DNA of 42,502 nt from assembly GCF_024054565.1 (NCBI RefSeq), contig NZ_JAMXLR010000043.1, forward strand, positions 97,501-140,002, read 5' to 3'. Of the stretch, positions 1 to 8,575 are shown one piece after another. A model generated the notes under the pieces. That model was not told the DNA's origin, searched no databases, and was given only the letters and a program-made list of their open reading frames with translations. Position 1 is the first letter of the stretch. Every line of letters starts with the position of its first letter. The translations under genes were made by a program, and so were the position numbers. This DNA is from Aeoliella straminimaris. Its GTDB lineage: Bacteria > Planctomycetota > Planctomycetia > Pirellulales > Lacipirellulaceae.

Positions 1-15
1 GGGGAGGATTGCGAT

Positions 16-1107
16 TTGCCTGTATTCACCCTCCTTTTTTGGGCGGCAATACTTGCTTGTGTTTCAATGTCAAGCTTGTCGCAGGCTGCAATTACAGTTC
101 GACTCCCCGACATCGACATAGCGCCAGGCGACAGCGGAACCCTTGATGCATCCATCGAGATCGGTGGACCCTCCTCTATCCCAGGGATCCCATTCCACCA
201 TTCCATTCAGGGCTATGATGTTACGGTGCAATTGACTCCTGATTCAGCGGGATTGCGTCTGCCGAGTGTTGCCGATGGCTTTTTCGGTGTTGGTATCTCC
301 ACACAGCAGCAGAACAGCGTTCGTTCGACGAATGGTATTGGCTGCACCACCGGATTTGGAGTTGATTGCCCTCCATCCTTCTCGACCGGGACCTATTTGT
401 TGTTGAGCATCGACTACCACATCGGACCCGACGTAGAGCCGGGGACACGATACGACTTGTCGTTTGATAGATCTGCCACGGAGATCTATTGTGCGAGTGG
501 GCCATGCATAATCGATGCCTTTGTAGACGGAACGGTGACGGTGGGGCCAAGCTCGGCTAATGTGAGAGGTGGTCCGGTCGGACTGGAGGAATTCAGGGGC
601 GCAATAATTAGTGAAGATTTCGAAGCAGGTAGTCCCGGACCGATTGAGTTGCCGTTGGAAACGCCCATCGCCAGATTCAACTCGGGAGACTTGCGGTATT
701 ACAAGCTTGGTAGTGATTTTGGACTTGCCATTGGTGGCGGAAATGAGATTTCGGCCGAGTTGAACGAACAAACTAAGGAAGTTGGCGCTTGGATCAGTGC
801 ACGCACGTCTGGGAAGGAGGTGACCGGGCATTTCTATTCCAAGGGCTTATTACTTGGTAGTGCGACGGTTCACACTCTTTGGGACCAGCCGACTTTTCTC
901 GGTTTTAGATCTTCAACCGACGACATCACCAAGGTGGTTTTCGAAGGAGATAGCTCGGGCGTGGTATATACACTCGACGGGTTTACGGCTTCTTTAACGG
1001 TCCCAGAGCCTGATGCATTTCTGCTGCTGCTTGCTGCAACTGGCATGCTTTTCTTCTGCCGACGCAAATTGGCAACGCCCGCGTTTTCGACGGGAATGGG
1101 TTTCTGA
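16..1107 (+). CDS. PEP-CTERM sorted exported protein, function unknown
   Basis: A 363-residue protein starting at a TTG codon, with a GGGGAGG ribosome-binding site at 1-7. The frame stays open to the window edge, so a start further upstream cannot be excluded. Residues 1-25 form a signal peptide (hydrophobic FTLLFWAAILACVSM, then SQAA). The body is low in charge and beta-rich with a few cysteines, and resembles no enzyme I know. The C-terminus has the PEP-CTERM layout: VPEPDAF, a hydrophobic segment LLLLAATGMLFF and basic CRRK, followed by an unusual 12-residue extension. Such tails are recognised by exosortase, which cleaves near the motif and moves the protein to the cell surface. It is one of three PEP-CTERM proteins in the first 6 kb. 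Its specific role is unknown. Confidence 0.75.
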   Translation: MPVFTLLFWAAILACVSMSSLSQAAITVRLPDIDIAPGDSGTLDASIEIGGPSSIPGIPFHHSIQGYDVTVQLTPDSAGLRLPSVADGFFGVGISTQQQNSVRSTNGIGCTTGFGVDCPPSFSTGTYLLLSIDYHIGPDVEPGTRYDLSFDRSATEIYCASGPCIIDAFVDGTVTVGPSSANVRGGPVGLEEFRGAIISEDFEAGSPGPIELPLETPIARFNSGDLRYYKLGSDFGLAIGGGNEISAELNEQTKEVGAWISARTSGKEVTGHFYSKGLLLGSATVHTLWDQPTFLGFRSSTDDITKVVFEGDSSGVVYTLDGFTASLTVPEPDAFLLLLAATGMLFFCRRKLATPAFSTGMGF

Positions 1108-1476
1108 TCGCAGTCGGGCTTTCGATTTGCTACGCGCAAGTCAATTGTCAAGATCGAAGCGTTGTTCTGGCGCGTACTCTTGTCCTCTTGTAGCTCATGG
1201 TGATGAAGTAGCCTCCCCTCTGGTTAAGGTAGCCTCTATCTCGATGAATGCATCGTGTATTTTGATGGTGCCGACCAGGGCTTCGCCGGCCCTGAACAAG
1301 TAGATTTGAGATGAATCAATTGCCCCCTGAGATTTCGTCCTAGCAACTCACTCGCCGGATTGGATGGCTAATTCAGCCTTTGGCGTTGCACTCTGTTGCC
1401 CGGACTGGTTGAACACGGGATACTCAACATGATTCCCAGGTTCCCCAGCCCCGTTCTAAATACCGCCACCGAATCG
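1108..1476. other. intergenic stretch without a recognised gene
   Basis: This gap separates a PEP-CTERM gene from the MscS gene. The octamer GTAGCCTC occurs twice, at 1208 and 1229. There is no clear terminator. In-frame codons ATG 1429 and TTG 1396 could extend the MscS gene into this region, but neither has a ribosome-binding site. Confidence 0.4.
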
Positions 1477-2859
1477 ATGAAGATCTGGCCCACTCTCGTT
1501 TGCTGCTTGCTCATCTTCGGCTTAGCATCGACGTATCCCACGCTCGCTCAGACGACCGCCGACTCTCCTGCGACCGAATCCACCATTGAAGAGGACACAC
1601 AGGGACCCGCGAGTACTGTGGGGGTCGAGCCGACAGCGGCGGACGACCAGATCGAAAGCCGGTTGCAGGAGATCATGGAGGCGACCGAGTGGTTCGAATC
1701 GCCCGAAGTCCGTGTGGACAATGGTGTCGTCTTTCTCAGCGGACGTACGCCAAGCGACGAGCACCGCAAGTGGGCGGGAAACCTGGCCCGCAGTACCCAG
1801 GATGTCACCGCGGTGGTCAATCGCATCGAGATCGCCCCCAAATCCTTCTGGGATTTTTCCGGCGCCTACGCCGAACTGCGGGAGTTGGGGCGCGAGGCGG
1901 TGCAGTCGCTGCCATCGCTGATCGCCGCGTTACTGATGTTGCTGGCAACCTGGGTCCTGGCGAGATTAGTCGGAGCACTAGCCTCATCCATCGTAACCCG
2001 CCGGGTCCCCAACCGCTTGTTGAGACAGGTAGTGATGCGGGCGATTACCATCCCGATCCTGATACTGGGTGTGTACCTGGCGCTACGAGTTTCCGGTCTA
2101 ACGCGACTGGCAGCAACGGTGCTGGGGGGCACTGGATTGTTGGGCATCATTCTCGGCATCGCTTTTCGAGACATTGCCGAGAACTTTCTCGCCAGCCTGC
2201 TGCTCAGCCTCCAAAGCCCCTACCGCGTTGGCGACTTGATCATCGTGAACGGGTATGAAGGTATCGTCCAAAGCGTAACCACTCGCGGAACTCAGCTTAT
2301 GACTCTGGATGGCAACCACGTCCAGATTCCCAACTCGACGATCTACAAAAGTGTAATCACCAACAAAACTTCCAATCCCAATCTACGCCTCAACTTTGTC
2401 GTAGGCATTGACTATGAAGACTCCGCAACGACAGCCCAGCAAGTTGTCTTCGACGTGCTGAAGCGGCACGAAGCCGTGCTCAACACCCCTGAACCACTTA
2501 TACTTGTGGAAGAATTGGCCGCTTCCACAGTTAACCTGCGAGTCTATTTCTGGATCGACGGCCACCAAAACAGTCCCCTCAAAGTTCGCTCGAGCGTCAT
2601 GCGACTTACCAAGCAGGCTCTTACCGAAGAGGGCCTAACGCTGCCAGACGAGGCGAGAGAAGTCATCTTCCCGCGGGGGGTACCCGTGGTCATGCAGGAA
2701 CAGCCTCCAATTGTCGACGAGTCAAAGCAACGGCCGGCCGAATCGAATCAACAGGTCTCGCGCGGCGAAGGATCGCTTGCCTCGGAGTCGGTCGAATTGG
2801 AGCAGCAGGCAAAAGAGTCTCGGCCGATGACCGACGGCGAGAATTTGTTGGAGGACTAA
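1477..2859 (+). CDS. MscS-family mechanosensitive ion channel with N-terminal BON domain
   Basis: A 460-residue inner-membrane channel of the small-conductance mechanosensitive type, which releases solutes on hypo-osmotic shock. I chose ATG 1477 because it gives a compact signal peptide (MKIWPTLVCCLLIFGLAS...TLAQ); ATG 1429 and TTG 1396 are in-frame alternatives. After an acidic linker, residues about 57-116 form a BON domain (VRVDNGVVFLSGRTPSDEH), a module thought to bind phospholipid. Membrane segments lie near 144-166, 189-206 and 211-241; the last is the glycine/alanine-rich TM3 pore helix (GGTGLLGIILGIAFRDIAEN). The beta domain follows with YRVGDLIIVNGYEGIVQ and the PNSTIYKSVITN motif. 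The last 60 residues are a polar tail rich in E, Q and S. The gene appears monocistronic. Confidence 0.9.
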   Translation: MKIWPTLVCCLLIFGLASTYPTLAQTTADSPATESTIEEDTQGPASTVGVEPTAADDQIESRLQEIMEATEWFESPEVRVDNGVVFLSGRTPSDEHRKWAGNLARSTQDVTAVVNRIEIAPKSFWDFSGAYAELRELGREAVQSLPSLIAALLMLLATWVLARLVGALASSIVTRRVPNRLLRQVVMRAITIPILILGVYLALRVSGLTRLAATVLGGTGLLGIILGIAFRDIAENFLASLLLSLQSPYRVGDLIIVNGYEGIVQSVTTRGTQLMTLDGNHVQIPNSTIYKSVITNKTSNPNLRLNFVVGIDYEDSATTAQQVVFDVLKRHEAVLNTPEPLILVEELAASTVNLRVYFWIDGHQNSPLKVRSSVMRLTKQALTEEGLTLPDEAREVIFPRGVPVVMQEQPPIVDESKQRPAESNQQVSRGEGSLASESVELEQQAKESRPMTDGENLLED

Positions 2860-3403
2860 GGCGACTGCGGTTTGGCAGATCACGCAGTTCGCACTCCGAA
2901 ATCTCCTGCGGCACATTGGACAAGACCACACGCGTCGCGACGGACGAGACCGAGCGGTCGCCACAGCGAACACCCTGAGTTGATTGGCTCGACTTTCCCC
3001 GGGCAGAGGTGCATCAGTACAACGTTCGCCATGTGGACCACCACGCCGCACAGTTGAGCCTGTGCCACAGGCCCCACGGTAACCCGGGTGTCCGGGGGCG
3101 TGGCTGGGGCTGGGAACGTCCGGCAGCGAAATGACAAATCTCCGCAAAAACACTGCCTAATTTGCCTCCCTGTGCTGTAATTCAAGCTTGGCGGCCCGTA
3201 GGGTCCCACGATCGTATTGCGCAATAAGAAGGAATTGTTGCGTTATTAAGCACAGAACTCCTAGTCGGCTTGGTTTAGCTTGTGGATAGCTGCAAAAGGC
3301 GGGTCGGTACCTCATCTCCATCCGGGAGCATCGCGCCCAGGTCTTTCAGCCGTCGAATGTTGAAGAGTCATACGCTTCTCAACCAAGGGATTGAAGGATC
3401 CAA
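2860..3403. other. intergenic region with decayed gene and upstream region of a PEP-CTERM gene
   Basis: A 544-bp gap. Its first half carries remnants of a DinB-family gene, listed separately. The second half is AT-richer and has a 10-bp palindrome ATTGCGCAAT at 3216-3225, which could be a regulator site or part of the promoter region for the gene at 3404. I could not fix a promoter with confidence. Confidence 0.4.
2943..3132 (+). pseudogene. DinB-family protein, C-terminal remnant
   Basis: From 2985 to 3132 one frame reads WLDFPRAEVHQYNVRHVD followed by HHAAQLSLCHRPHGNPG and a stop at about 3130. This matches the end of DinB-family putative metalloenzymes, where the last helix carries H-x-x-H-H-x-x-Q-L. 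The frame has a stop at 2976 just upstream, but the neighbouring frame reads SEHPEL immediately before it, so a single-base frameshift near 2979-2982 would join HPEL to DWLDF as expected. I see no intact N-terminal half or start codon. The assignment rests on the motif; an undamaged DinB-family gene exists at 29484. Confidence 0.5.
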
Positions 3404-5170
3404 ATGATGAAACAACTAGTGGCAAGCGTTACTGTTCTGGTGAGCGTGCTTTCGACAGCATCCGCTCAAACTACACTCTATTGGGACATCAATGGTTCCA
3501 CTCCGGGGGCCGGCCAGGTCGATGGTTTTACCGATGGCAACTGGGGCCTCGACAACTTCTGGAGCACCGATCCAAACGGCGCCGTGGCCACCGGCCCCTG
3601 GACCGATGGTGCCAACGCCGTGTTCTCGGCGGGCGACGATGCCGTGGATCACTTCATTAACATCAATGGGGCTCAAACTGCGAACTCGGTAACCCTCGAG
3701 GATGGTTTAGTAACCATTGCTTCGGGATCAATGGACGTCGGCACTGGAGATATCATCGTCGAAGATGGCGCCACCCTGAAATTTGAAAATCGAGAGATTC
3801 TGAATGATGGTGCACGCGTGTTGCTGCGCAACGGCACCATTGTACACGATTTCATGGGAAACTACTTCGGCATGTTCCGGAGTGGCACCGAACTGGCGAT
3901 CGACGGAACGGGAACGGTCAATCGCACGAACGCGCTCGTCACGTACTCGTCTGGTAGTGTGATTACCGGCATAGGTGGTACTCCGGAGAATGGTGGTGCT
4001 GGGACGTTCATCAAAGAAGGCCCAGGCGAATTCCGCTATCAAGGCTCAGGATTGCCTTTGACTTCGTATGCCAAACTCGTGGTCAACGAAGGATTGTTCC
4101 GTCTTGGCTTCGCGAACGACACGCAAGACGCCCGCGGCTTTGGAGCGGATCCCCTTTCGCTCGATACAGAAGGTATTCTGCTCGACGGTGGCGCAATCGG
4201 GACCAGCTTGTTTCTCGCCGAGGCTCAAATACATGAGAATCGCGGCATCACCATCGGTCCCAATGGCGGTACTTTCAATATGACGGCCGGCCACTTCGGC
4301 ATTAATGGTCCAGTGACTGCTGCACCGGGGACAACTCTCACCATCATTGGCGGCGGTGGAGATGTTGAGTTCAAAAGCACCATGAACTTGACGACCTTTC
4401 AAGGTGACATTGTCCAGGACGGGGGTGACCTAATGGTCGTCGAGTCGCTGTCCACGCCCAATCACAGCGGCGCTGGCGGACGAGTTGGTATTTCAGAAGG
4501 CAAGGAGTTTACGGTAGGTGCGAGCAACTCCGACCAAACCTACTCGGGTAGCATCATAGGAACAGGTACCTTTGTCAAAGTTGGCACGGGCACGCAAACA
4601 CTTTCTGGCGATGCAACCACCACCACTGCGACGCTTGAAGTGCAGGAAGGTACGCTTAGCCTAACGGACCTCATCCTCGCCGAAACCGCCAATGTGTCGC
4701 TGCTAAATAGTGGAGGCACTTTGGATCTTAGTTTTGCAGGAACCAACACCATTGCTTCACTGTTCATCGACGACGCGGCTCAAGCCCTGGGTACTTGGGG
4801 CGCTATTGGTTCAGGTGCGCAAAACGAATCCTCGCTCATCACTGGTTCGGGCCTGCTCGATGTAACCGTACCAGGCGTGGATGTGCTGATCGGCGACTAC
4901 AATCAAGACGGCACCGTGGACATTGCCGACTACACCGTGTGGCGAAACAACCTAGGTGGGGATGGAAGCGTGCTGATGAACCGCGACCCCGCGAATACGG
5001 GGGCCGTTGACGCTTCCGACTACGCCTCTTGGAAATCGAATTTCGGCGAATCCACGGCGGCCGCCGCTACCTCGGTGGCGGTGAGTGTTCCCGAACCTGG
5101 GACAGCTCTCATCGCGTTGATCAGCATTGCTCTGCTCGGTGGCCGACAGGTGTTACGCAAATGCGAGTAA
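3404..5170 (+). CDS. exported beta-strand-repeat protein with dockerin-like module and PEP-CTERM tail
   Basis: A 588-residue surface protein. AAGGA at 3394-3398 supports ATG 3404, or ATG 3407 immediately after. Residues 1-21 are a signal peptide ending in TASA. The body opens with TLYWDINGSTPGAG and contains repeats of the autotransporter-associated beta-strand type (GTFIKEGPGEFRYQGSGL; GTFVKVGTGTQTLSGDAT), which build beta-helical stalks. Near residue 500 comes a dockerin-like calcium module, GDYNQDGTVDIADYTVWRNN, with a second half AVDASDYASWKSNFG. The C-terminus is a PEP-CTERM tail: VPEPGTALIALISIALLGG followed by RQVLRK. This architecture is common in planctomycetes and suggests an exosortase-processed cell-surface or matrix protein. 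No catalytic domain is visible. Confidence 0.85.
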   Translation: MMKQLVASVTVLVSVLSTASAQTTLYWDINGSTPGAGQVDGFTDGNWGLDNFWSTDPNGAVATGPWTDGANAVFSAGDDAVDHFININGAQTANSVTLEDGLVTIASGSMDVGTGDIIVEDGATLKFENREILNDGARVLLRNGTIVHDFMGNYFGMFRSGTELAIDGTGTVNRTNALVTYSSGSVITGIGGTPENGGAGTFIKEGPGEFRYQGSGLPLTSYAKLVVNEGLFRLGFANDTQDARGFGADPLSLDTEGILLDGGAIGTSLFLAEAQIHENRGITIGPNGGTFNMTAGHFGINGPVTAAPGTTLTIIGGGGDVEFKSTMNLTTFQGDIVQDGGDLMVVESLSTPNHSGAGGRVGISEGKEFTVGASNSDQTYSGSIIGTGTFVKVGTGTQTLSGDATTTTATLEVQEGTLSLTDLILAETANVSLLNSGGTLDLSFAGTNTIASLFIDDAAQALGTWGAIGSGAQNESSLITGSGLLDVTVPGVDVLIGDYNQDGTVDIADYTVWRNNLGGDGSVLMNRDPANTGAVDASDYASWKSNFGESTAAAATSVAVSVPEPGTALIALISIALLGGRQVLRKCE

Positions 5171-5295
5171 ACAACCCGAAAAAATGATTCACGTGTCGTT
5201 CCACGCGTAGTCATTCTTCACAATACGGTTCGAGAAGTAGACGGCTAGAAGTAGACTGCACCAATCTTTGATTCTCGTTTCTTTGGAGAAAGCTC

Positions 5296-5985
5296 ATGAG
5301 ATTATCACGATCCGTCTTGTCTCTCACGGTGGCCACTTTCTGCACAGTCTTACTGATTGCAGGTACGACCGGCGCCGCGACAATCGTCCTGGACGATTTC
5401 GAAGTGGACGAAGGCCACTTCAACGTGCACCCGACCTTTTCTGGTTCAACCTCTGGCATCGAGGTCACCTCGACTGCCGACCTTGATAACACGATGGCCA
5501 ACTCCGGCTCGCAGTCGCAGTTGCTCACCCTCATTCCTTCGGCAGCAGGGTCCGCTTTCAATGTTCGCCATCTTTCTGGTGGTGGAAGTGTCGGAAACAA
5601 CGTAGCCCTCGGGAACACCGGCACGATTGGCTACTGGTTGAAGACGACTACCTCAGGACTGACGACTCGCATCGGTATCGATGATAGTGCCGACTCAACC
5701 GAACGCAGTAATGTCGTGTCGGTCGTTGACGATGGTGCGTGGCATTTCTATGGCTGGGATCTGGCCGACACCTCGAACTGGAATGCATGGGTCGGTGACA
5801 GCAATGGCGAGATCAATGGCAGTGGGTCGATTGATGCCATTTGGATCAGCAGCAGTGCTGCGCCGGACTCCAACGTTCTCGTTTCGCTTGATGATGTTGT
5901 ACACATTCAAGTTCCAGAACCGGCTTCCGTCACGCTAGTTGGACTAGCACTGGTTGGACTCGTTGGCTTCGCTCGACGCAAGTAG
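5296..5985 (+). CDS. short PEP-CTERM exported protein, LamG-like beta domain
   Basis: A 229-residue protein with GGAGAA (5285-5290) before ATG 5296. It has a signal peptide (residues 1-27, SVLSLTVATFCTVLLIAGTTGAA) and ends in VPEPASVTLVGLALVG plus LVGFARRK, a clean PEP-CTERM tail. The central part (TIVLDDFEVDEGHFNVHPTF, GTIGYWLKTTTSGLTTRIGI, WHFYGWDLADTSNWNAW) has the feel of a carbohydrate-binding or LamG-like beta sandwich; this is a guess from pattern only. It follows the dockerin/PEP-CTERM gene by 125 bp in the same direction and is followed by a strong terminator, so the two may be co-transcribed. Confidence 0.8.
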   Translation: MRLSRSVLSLTVATFCTVLLIAGTTGAATIVLDDFEVDEGHFNVHPTFSGSTSGIEVTSTADLDNTMANSGSQSQLLTLIPSAAGSAFNVRHLSGGGSVGNNVALGNTGTIGYWLKTTTSGLTTRIGIDDSADSTERSNVVSVVDDGAWHFYGWDLADTSNWNAWVGDSNGEINGSGSIDAIWISSSAAPDSNVLVSLDDVVHIQVPEPASVTLVGLALVGLVGFARRK

Positions 5986-6012
5986 AGCCTATCCAGCAAT
6001 CGGATCCATAAG

Positions 6013-6051
6013 AGCGGGGTTCAGCCAAGGCTGGGCCCCGCTGATTTTTTT
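6013..6051 (+). terminator. Rho-independent terminator after PEP-CTERM gene
   Basis: AGCGGGG at 6013-6019 continues as TTCAGCC and pairs with GGCTGGGCCCCGCT (6029-6042), with two G-U pairs and a very short loop. Seven T residues follow at 6045-6051. It lies 28 bp after the stop at 5985 and is the best intrinsic terminator in the first 10 kb. Confidence 0.9.
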
Positions 6052-6234
6052 AGGATAAGCCGAATGCTCGCAAGCCTGGAGCAAGCAACTGCGATGGCTG
6101 GACTTGCGATTCGCGACCGAACGATTTAAACAACGCGTGTGGCCGCGGGCGAGCGGCTACACGCTGTTTGGTTGCCGCATGCTCAAAATTGCGCGGAAGT
6201 TGCGTTCAGCACGGTCTATAGAGGACAGAATCCG

Positions 6235-7035
6235 ATGACGATGCTATCTAAGGTTCCATCACGCGTCTTCACGTTGGCCTGGTTTTGGTTGGGGCTGACC
6301 GTTGTTTGGTGCGGACCGCTATCCGCGGCCGAGTTCCGCGTCCTGACTTACAACATCCATCACGGCCGGGGACTCGACGATAACGTAGACCTGCAGCGGA
6401 TTGCCAAGGTGATCAAGTCAGCCGAGCCTGACCTGGTAGCTCTAAACGAAGTGGACAAGGGAGTCAATCGCTCCGGCAACATGGACGAACCGGCGGAGTT
6501 GGGCAAGTTGACCGGAATGTATGCCGCCTTTGAAAAGAACATCGATCACGACGGCGGCGAGTATGGCAATGCGATTCTTTCGCGGTGGCCCATACAGAAG
6601 ACCGAAAACGTGCGTCTTCCTTCACTTTACCAAGGCGAGCAGCGTGGCATGCTGATGGTGCACATCGAACCTGAGGACGGCCAGCCGCTGTGGTTCGCTG
6701 CTACCCATCTCGACTATCGACCGGACAACGCCGAACGACTCGCGTCGGCGAAGATGATCGAGCAGCTCATGGCGAATCGTTTCGGGCGGCAGCCCGTGTT
6801 GCTAGCCGGCGATTTCAACGCGCAGCCCAACAGTCGAGTCATCAAGCAGTTTTCTCAGAACTGGTTGGTCGCCGACTCCGAGCATACCTTTCCTGCAAAC
6901 AAGCCGGTCCGACGCATCGACTATGTCATGGCACAACCAGCCAACCTCTGGAAGGTGAAATCGGCAAAGGTATTGGACGCCCCCGTGGAGTCGGACCATC
7001 GACCGGTACTGGTGGTACTCTATCTGGTAGACTGA
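6235..7035 (+). CDS. exported endonuclease/exonuclease/phosphatase-fold protein
   Basis: A 266-residue member of the EEP superfamily (DNase I / exonuclease III / inositol phosphatase fold). I use ATG 6235, which has GAGGA at 6221-6225 and starts a signal peptide (hydrophobic VFTLAWFWLGLTVVWCG, then PLSAAEF); a frame extension to GTG 6139 lacks this. The motifs appear in order: LTYNIHHGRG (metal site), ALNEVDKG (metal-binding Glu), GNAILSRWPI, ATHLDYR, LLAGDFNAQP (catalytic Asp/Asn), RIDYVMAQ and SDHRPVLV (catalytic His). All catalytic positions appear intact, so it should be an active phosphodiesterase or phosphatase acting outside the cytoplasm; the substrate cannot be told. It lies 80 bp before the esterase gene and may be co-transcribed with it. 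Confidence 0.88.
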   Translation: MTMLSKVPSRVFTLAWFWLGLTVVWCGPLSAAEFRVLTYNIHHGRGLDDNVDLQRIAKVIKSAEPDLVALNEVDKGVNRSGNMDEPAELGKLTGMYAAFEKNIDHDGGEYGNAILSRWPIQKTENVRLPSLYQGEQRGMLMVHIEPEDGQPLWFAATHLDYRPDNAERLASAKMIEQLMANRFGRQPVLLAGDFNAQPNSRVIKQFSQNWLVADSEHTFPANKPVRRIDYVMAQPANLWKVKSAKVLDAPVESDHRPVLVVLYLVD

Positions 7036-7115
7036 AGGGCGTGCGGCGTGTGACGCCATGGAGTTGCTGCCATGCGCGCAGGCTCTCTTCGAAAAGTATT
7101 ACCCCAGGCGAGGCC

Positions 7116-8423
7116 ATGATGTCACGAGAGATGCCCTCCGCTGCTCCAAATGCGGCCCCTGCCCTTTTGCAATCATTCTCCCCAACTCTGCTAGCCGCTT
7201 GTCTAACCATGCTCGCAATGCAGGCGTCGGCACGAAGTGAGGAACGCCAGCCAGGTGATTCTTGGAAAGCTCCCCAGGCGACGATCCAACATTACGCCGC
7301 GCGTCGCCCTGGCACATTGGTTCGCGAAGAGCTGGTGCCCGATTACGAGCTTCCACCGGTGCTGACGTCGCAGGATGGTTCACAAACAGCATGGCCGTCG
7401 CGGCGTGCCGAGTTAATGCGGCTGTTCCGCGAACATGTTTACGGCCAAGCAATTCCCAAGCCCGCTTCGTTGAAGACGGACAGCATCCGGCAAACCAAGC
7501 TCCAAAGCGTCCCAGGCGGTGTCTGCCACGAGCAACGTGTTATGGTGGAGATGCCAGGGGGACAATTTTCGTTCAACTACTTGCTGTACGCCGTAGAGAG
7601 TGAGCAACGACCGGTGTTCGTGATGATCAACAATCGCGACCCCGCTCTGGCAGCGCCAGACGGCGAGAATTTCTCCAGCTTCATACCGGTAAAGCAAATC
7701 CTGGACGCCGGCTTTGCGTTGGCCGTGTTTCAGCACAGTGACATAGCGCCCGATAACGGCGAGCACTTTCGCGAAGGTGTGCTGTCGGTTGTTTTGCCCT
7801 CCGGCCCTCGCCAACCTAACTCCCCAGGCGCCATCACGGCCTGGTCCTGGGGCGCGAGTCGTGTGCTCGACACGCTGGCAAACCATCCGCTGATCGACGC
7901 GAGCCGGGCTGCGATCATCGGCCACTCGCGAGGCGGCAAGACGGCCCTTTGGACCGGTGCTCAAGATCCGCGTTTTTCGCTAGTGATCTCCAACAACTCG
8001 GGTAGCCAGGGCGCTGCACTTACTCGGCGGCAGTTTGGCGAGCGGATCGACAATATCACTGGAAGCTTCGACTATTGGTTTTGCCCGAATCTGCAGAAGT
8101 ACGCCGGCCACGAAAGCGAGTTGCCCATCGACCAACACCAGTTGATCGCATTGTCAGCACCACGGCACGTCTACGTGGCTAGCGCGGACGAAGACCTGTG
8201 GGCCGATCCGCGTGGCGAATGGCTCGGGTTGGCTAATGCCCATCCAGCGTTCAAGGTGCTCGGCGTCGAATCGGTTGCGCCCGACATGCCGATGCCGGGG
8301 CTCGATGAGCCGCAGACGGTTGGTGCCACGAGCTACCACGCCCGCACCGGTGGCCACAATCTTACCGAATGGGACTGGGGGCAGTACCTGAGCACAGCAT
8401 CACAACTGTGGAATGAGGACTAG
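7116..8423 (+). CDS. glucuronoyl esterase-like alpha/beta hydrolase (CE15 type)
   Basis: A 435-residue exported alpha/beta hydrolase. I start at ATG 7116, preceded by AGGCGAGG; longer frames would overlap the preceding gene. Residues 1-43 are a signal peptide (hydrophobic LLAACLTMLAMQ, then ASARSEE). The nucleophile motif is GHSRGGK, with Ser at about residue 271, the G-x-S-R-x-G-K signature of carbohydrate esterase family 15. Downstream are NNSGSQGAALTRRQFGE, a WFCPN segment, and TGGHNLTEWDW with the probable catalytic His at about 414. CE15 enzymes hydrolyse 4-O-methyl-glucuronoyl esters linking lignin to xylan; marine or aquatic bacteria also use them on other uronate esters. It fits a polysaccharide-degrading lifestyle. 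Confidence 0.85.
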   Translation: MMSREMPSAAPNAAPALLQSFSPTLLAACLTMLAMQASARSEERQPGDSWKAPQATIQHYAARRPGTLVREELVPDYELPPVLTSQDGSQTAWPSRRAELMRLFREHVYGQAIPKPASLKTDSIRQTKLQSVPGGVCHEQRVMVEMPGGQFSFNYLLYAVESEQRPVFVMINNRDPALAAPDGENFSSFIPVKQILDAGFALAVFQHSDIAPDNGEHFREGVLSVVLPSGPRQPNSPGAITAWSWGASRVLDTLANHPLIDASRAAIIGHSRGGKTALWTGAQDPRFSLVISNNSGSQGAALTRRQFGERIDNITGSFDYWFCPNLQKYAGHESELPIDQHQLIALSAPRHVYVASADEDLWADPRGEWLGLANAHPAFKVLGVESVAPDMPMPGLDEPQTVGATSYHARTGGHNLTEWDWGQYLSTASQLWNED

Positions 8424-8575
8424 ATCGCTTTCGTCTTTGGTGTTCCGCTTTGGCTTGTTGTGTCGGCCCGCTGCTTTGTCGGCCTGCATCGACAGATAGC
8501 AATTCGCCTGCTTCGGCCTTCGCGCATCGGACCAACACCACGGCGCCAAATCAGCACACCAATTCTGAAATCGCT

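Noticed and set aside
1185..1345. Minus-strand 47-codon open frame reading IYLFRAGEALVGTIKIHDAF
   Set aside because: It looks somewhat protein-like but is short, has only a TTG as possible start and no ribosome-binding site; not enough for a gene or pseudogene call.
2880..3224. 114-codon minus-strand open frame after the MscS gene
   Set aside because: It is antisense to the DinB-like remnant and has cysteine/arginine-rich composition typical of shadow frames.
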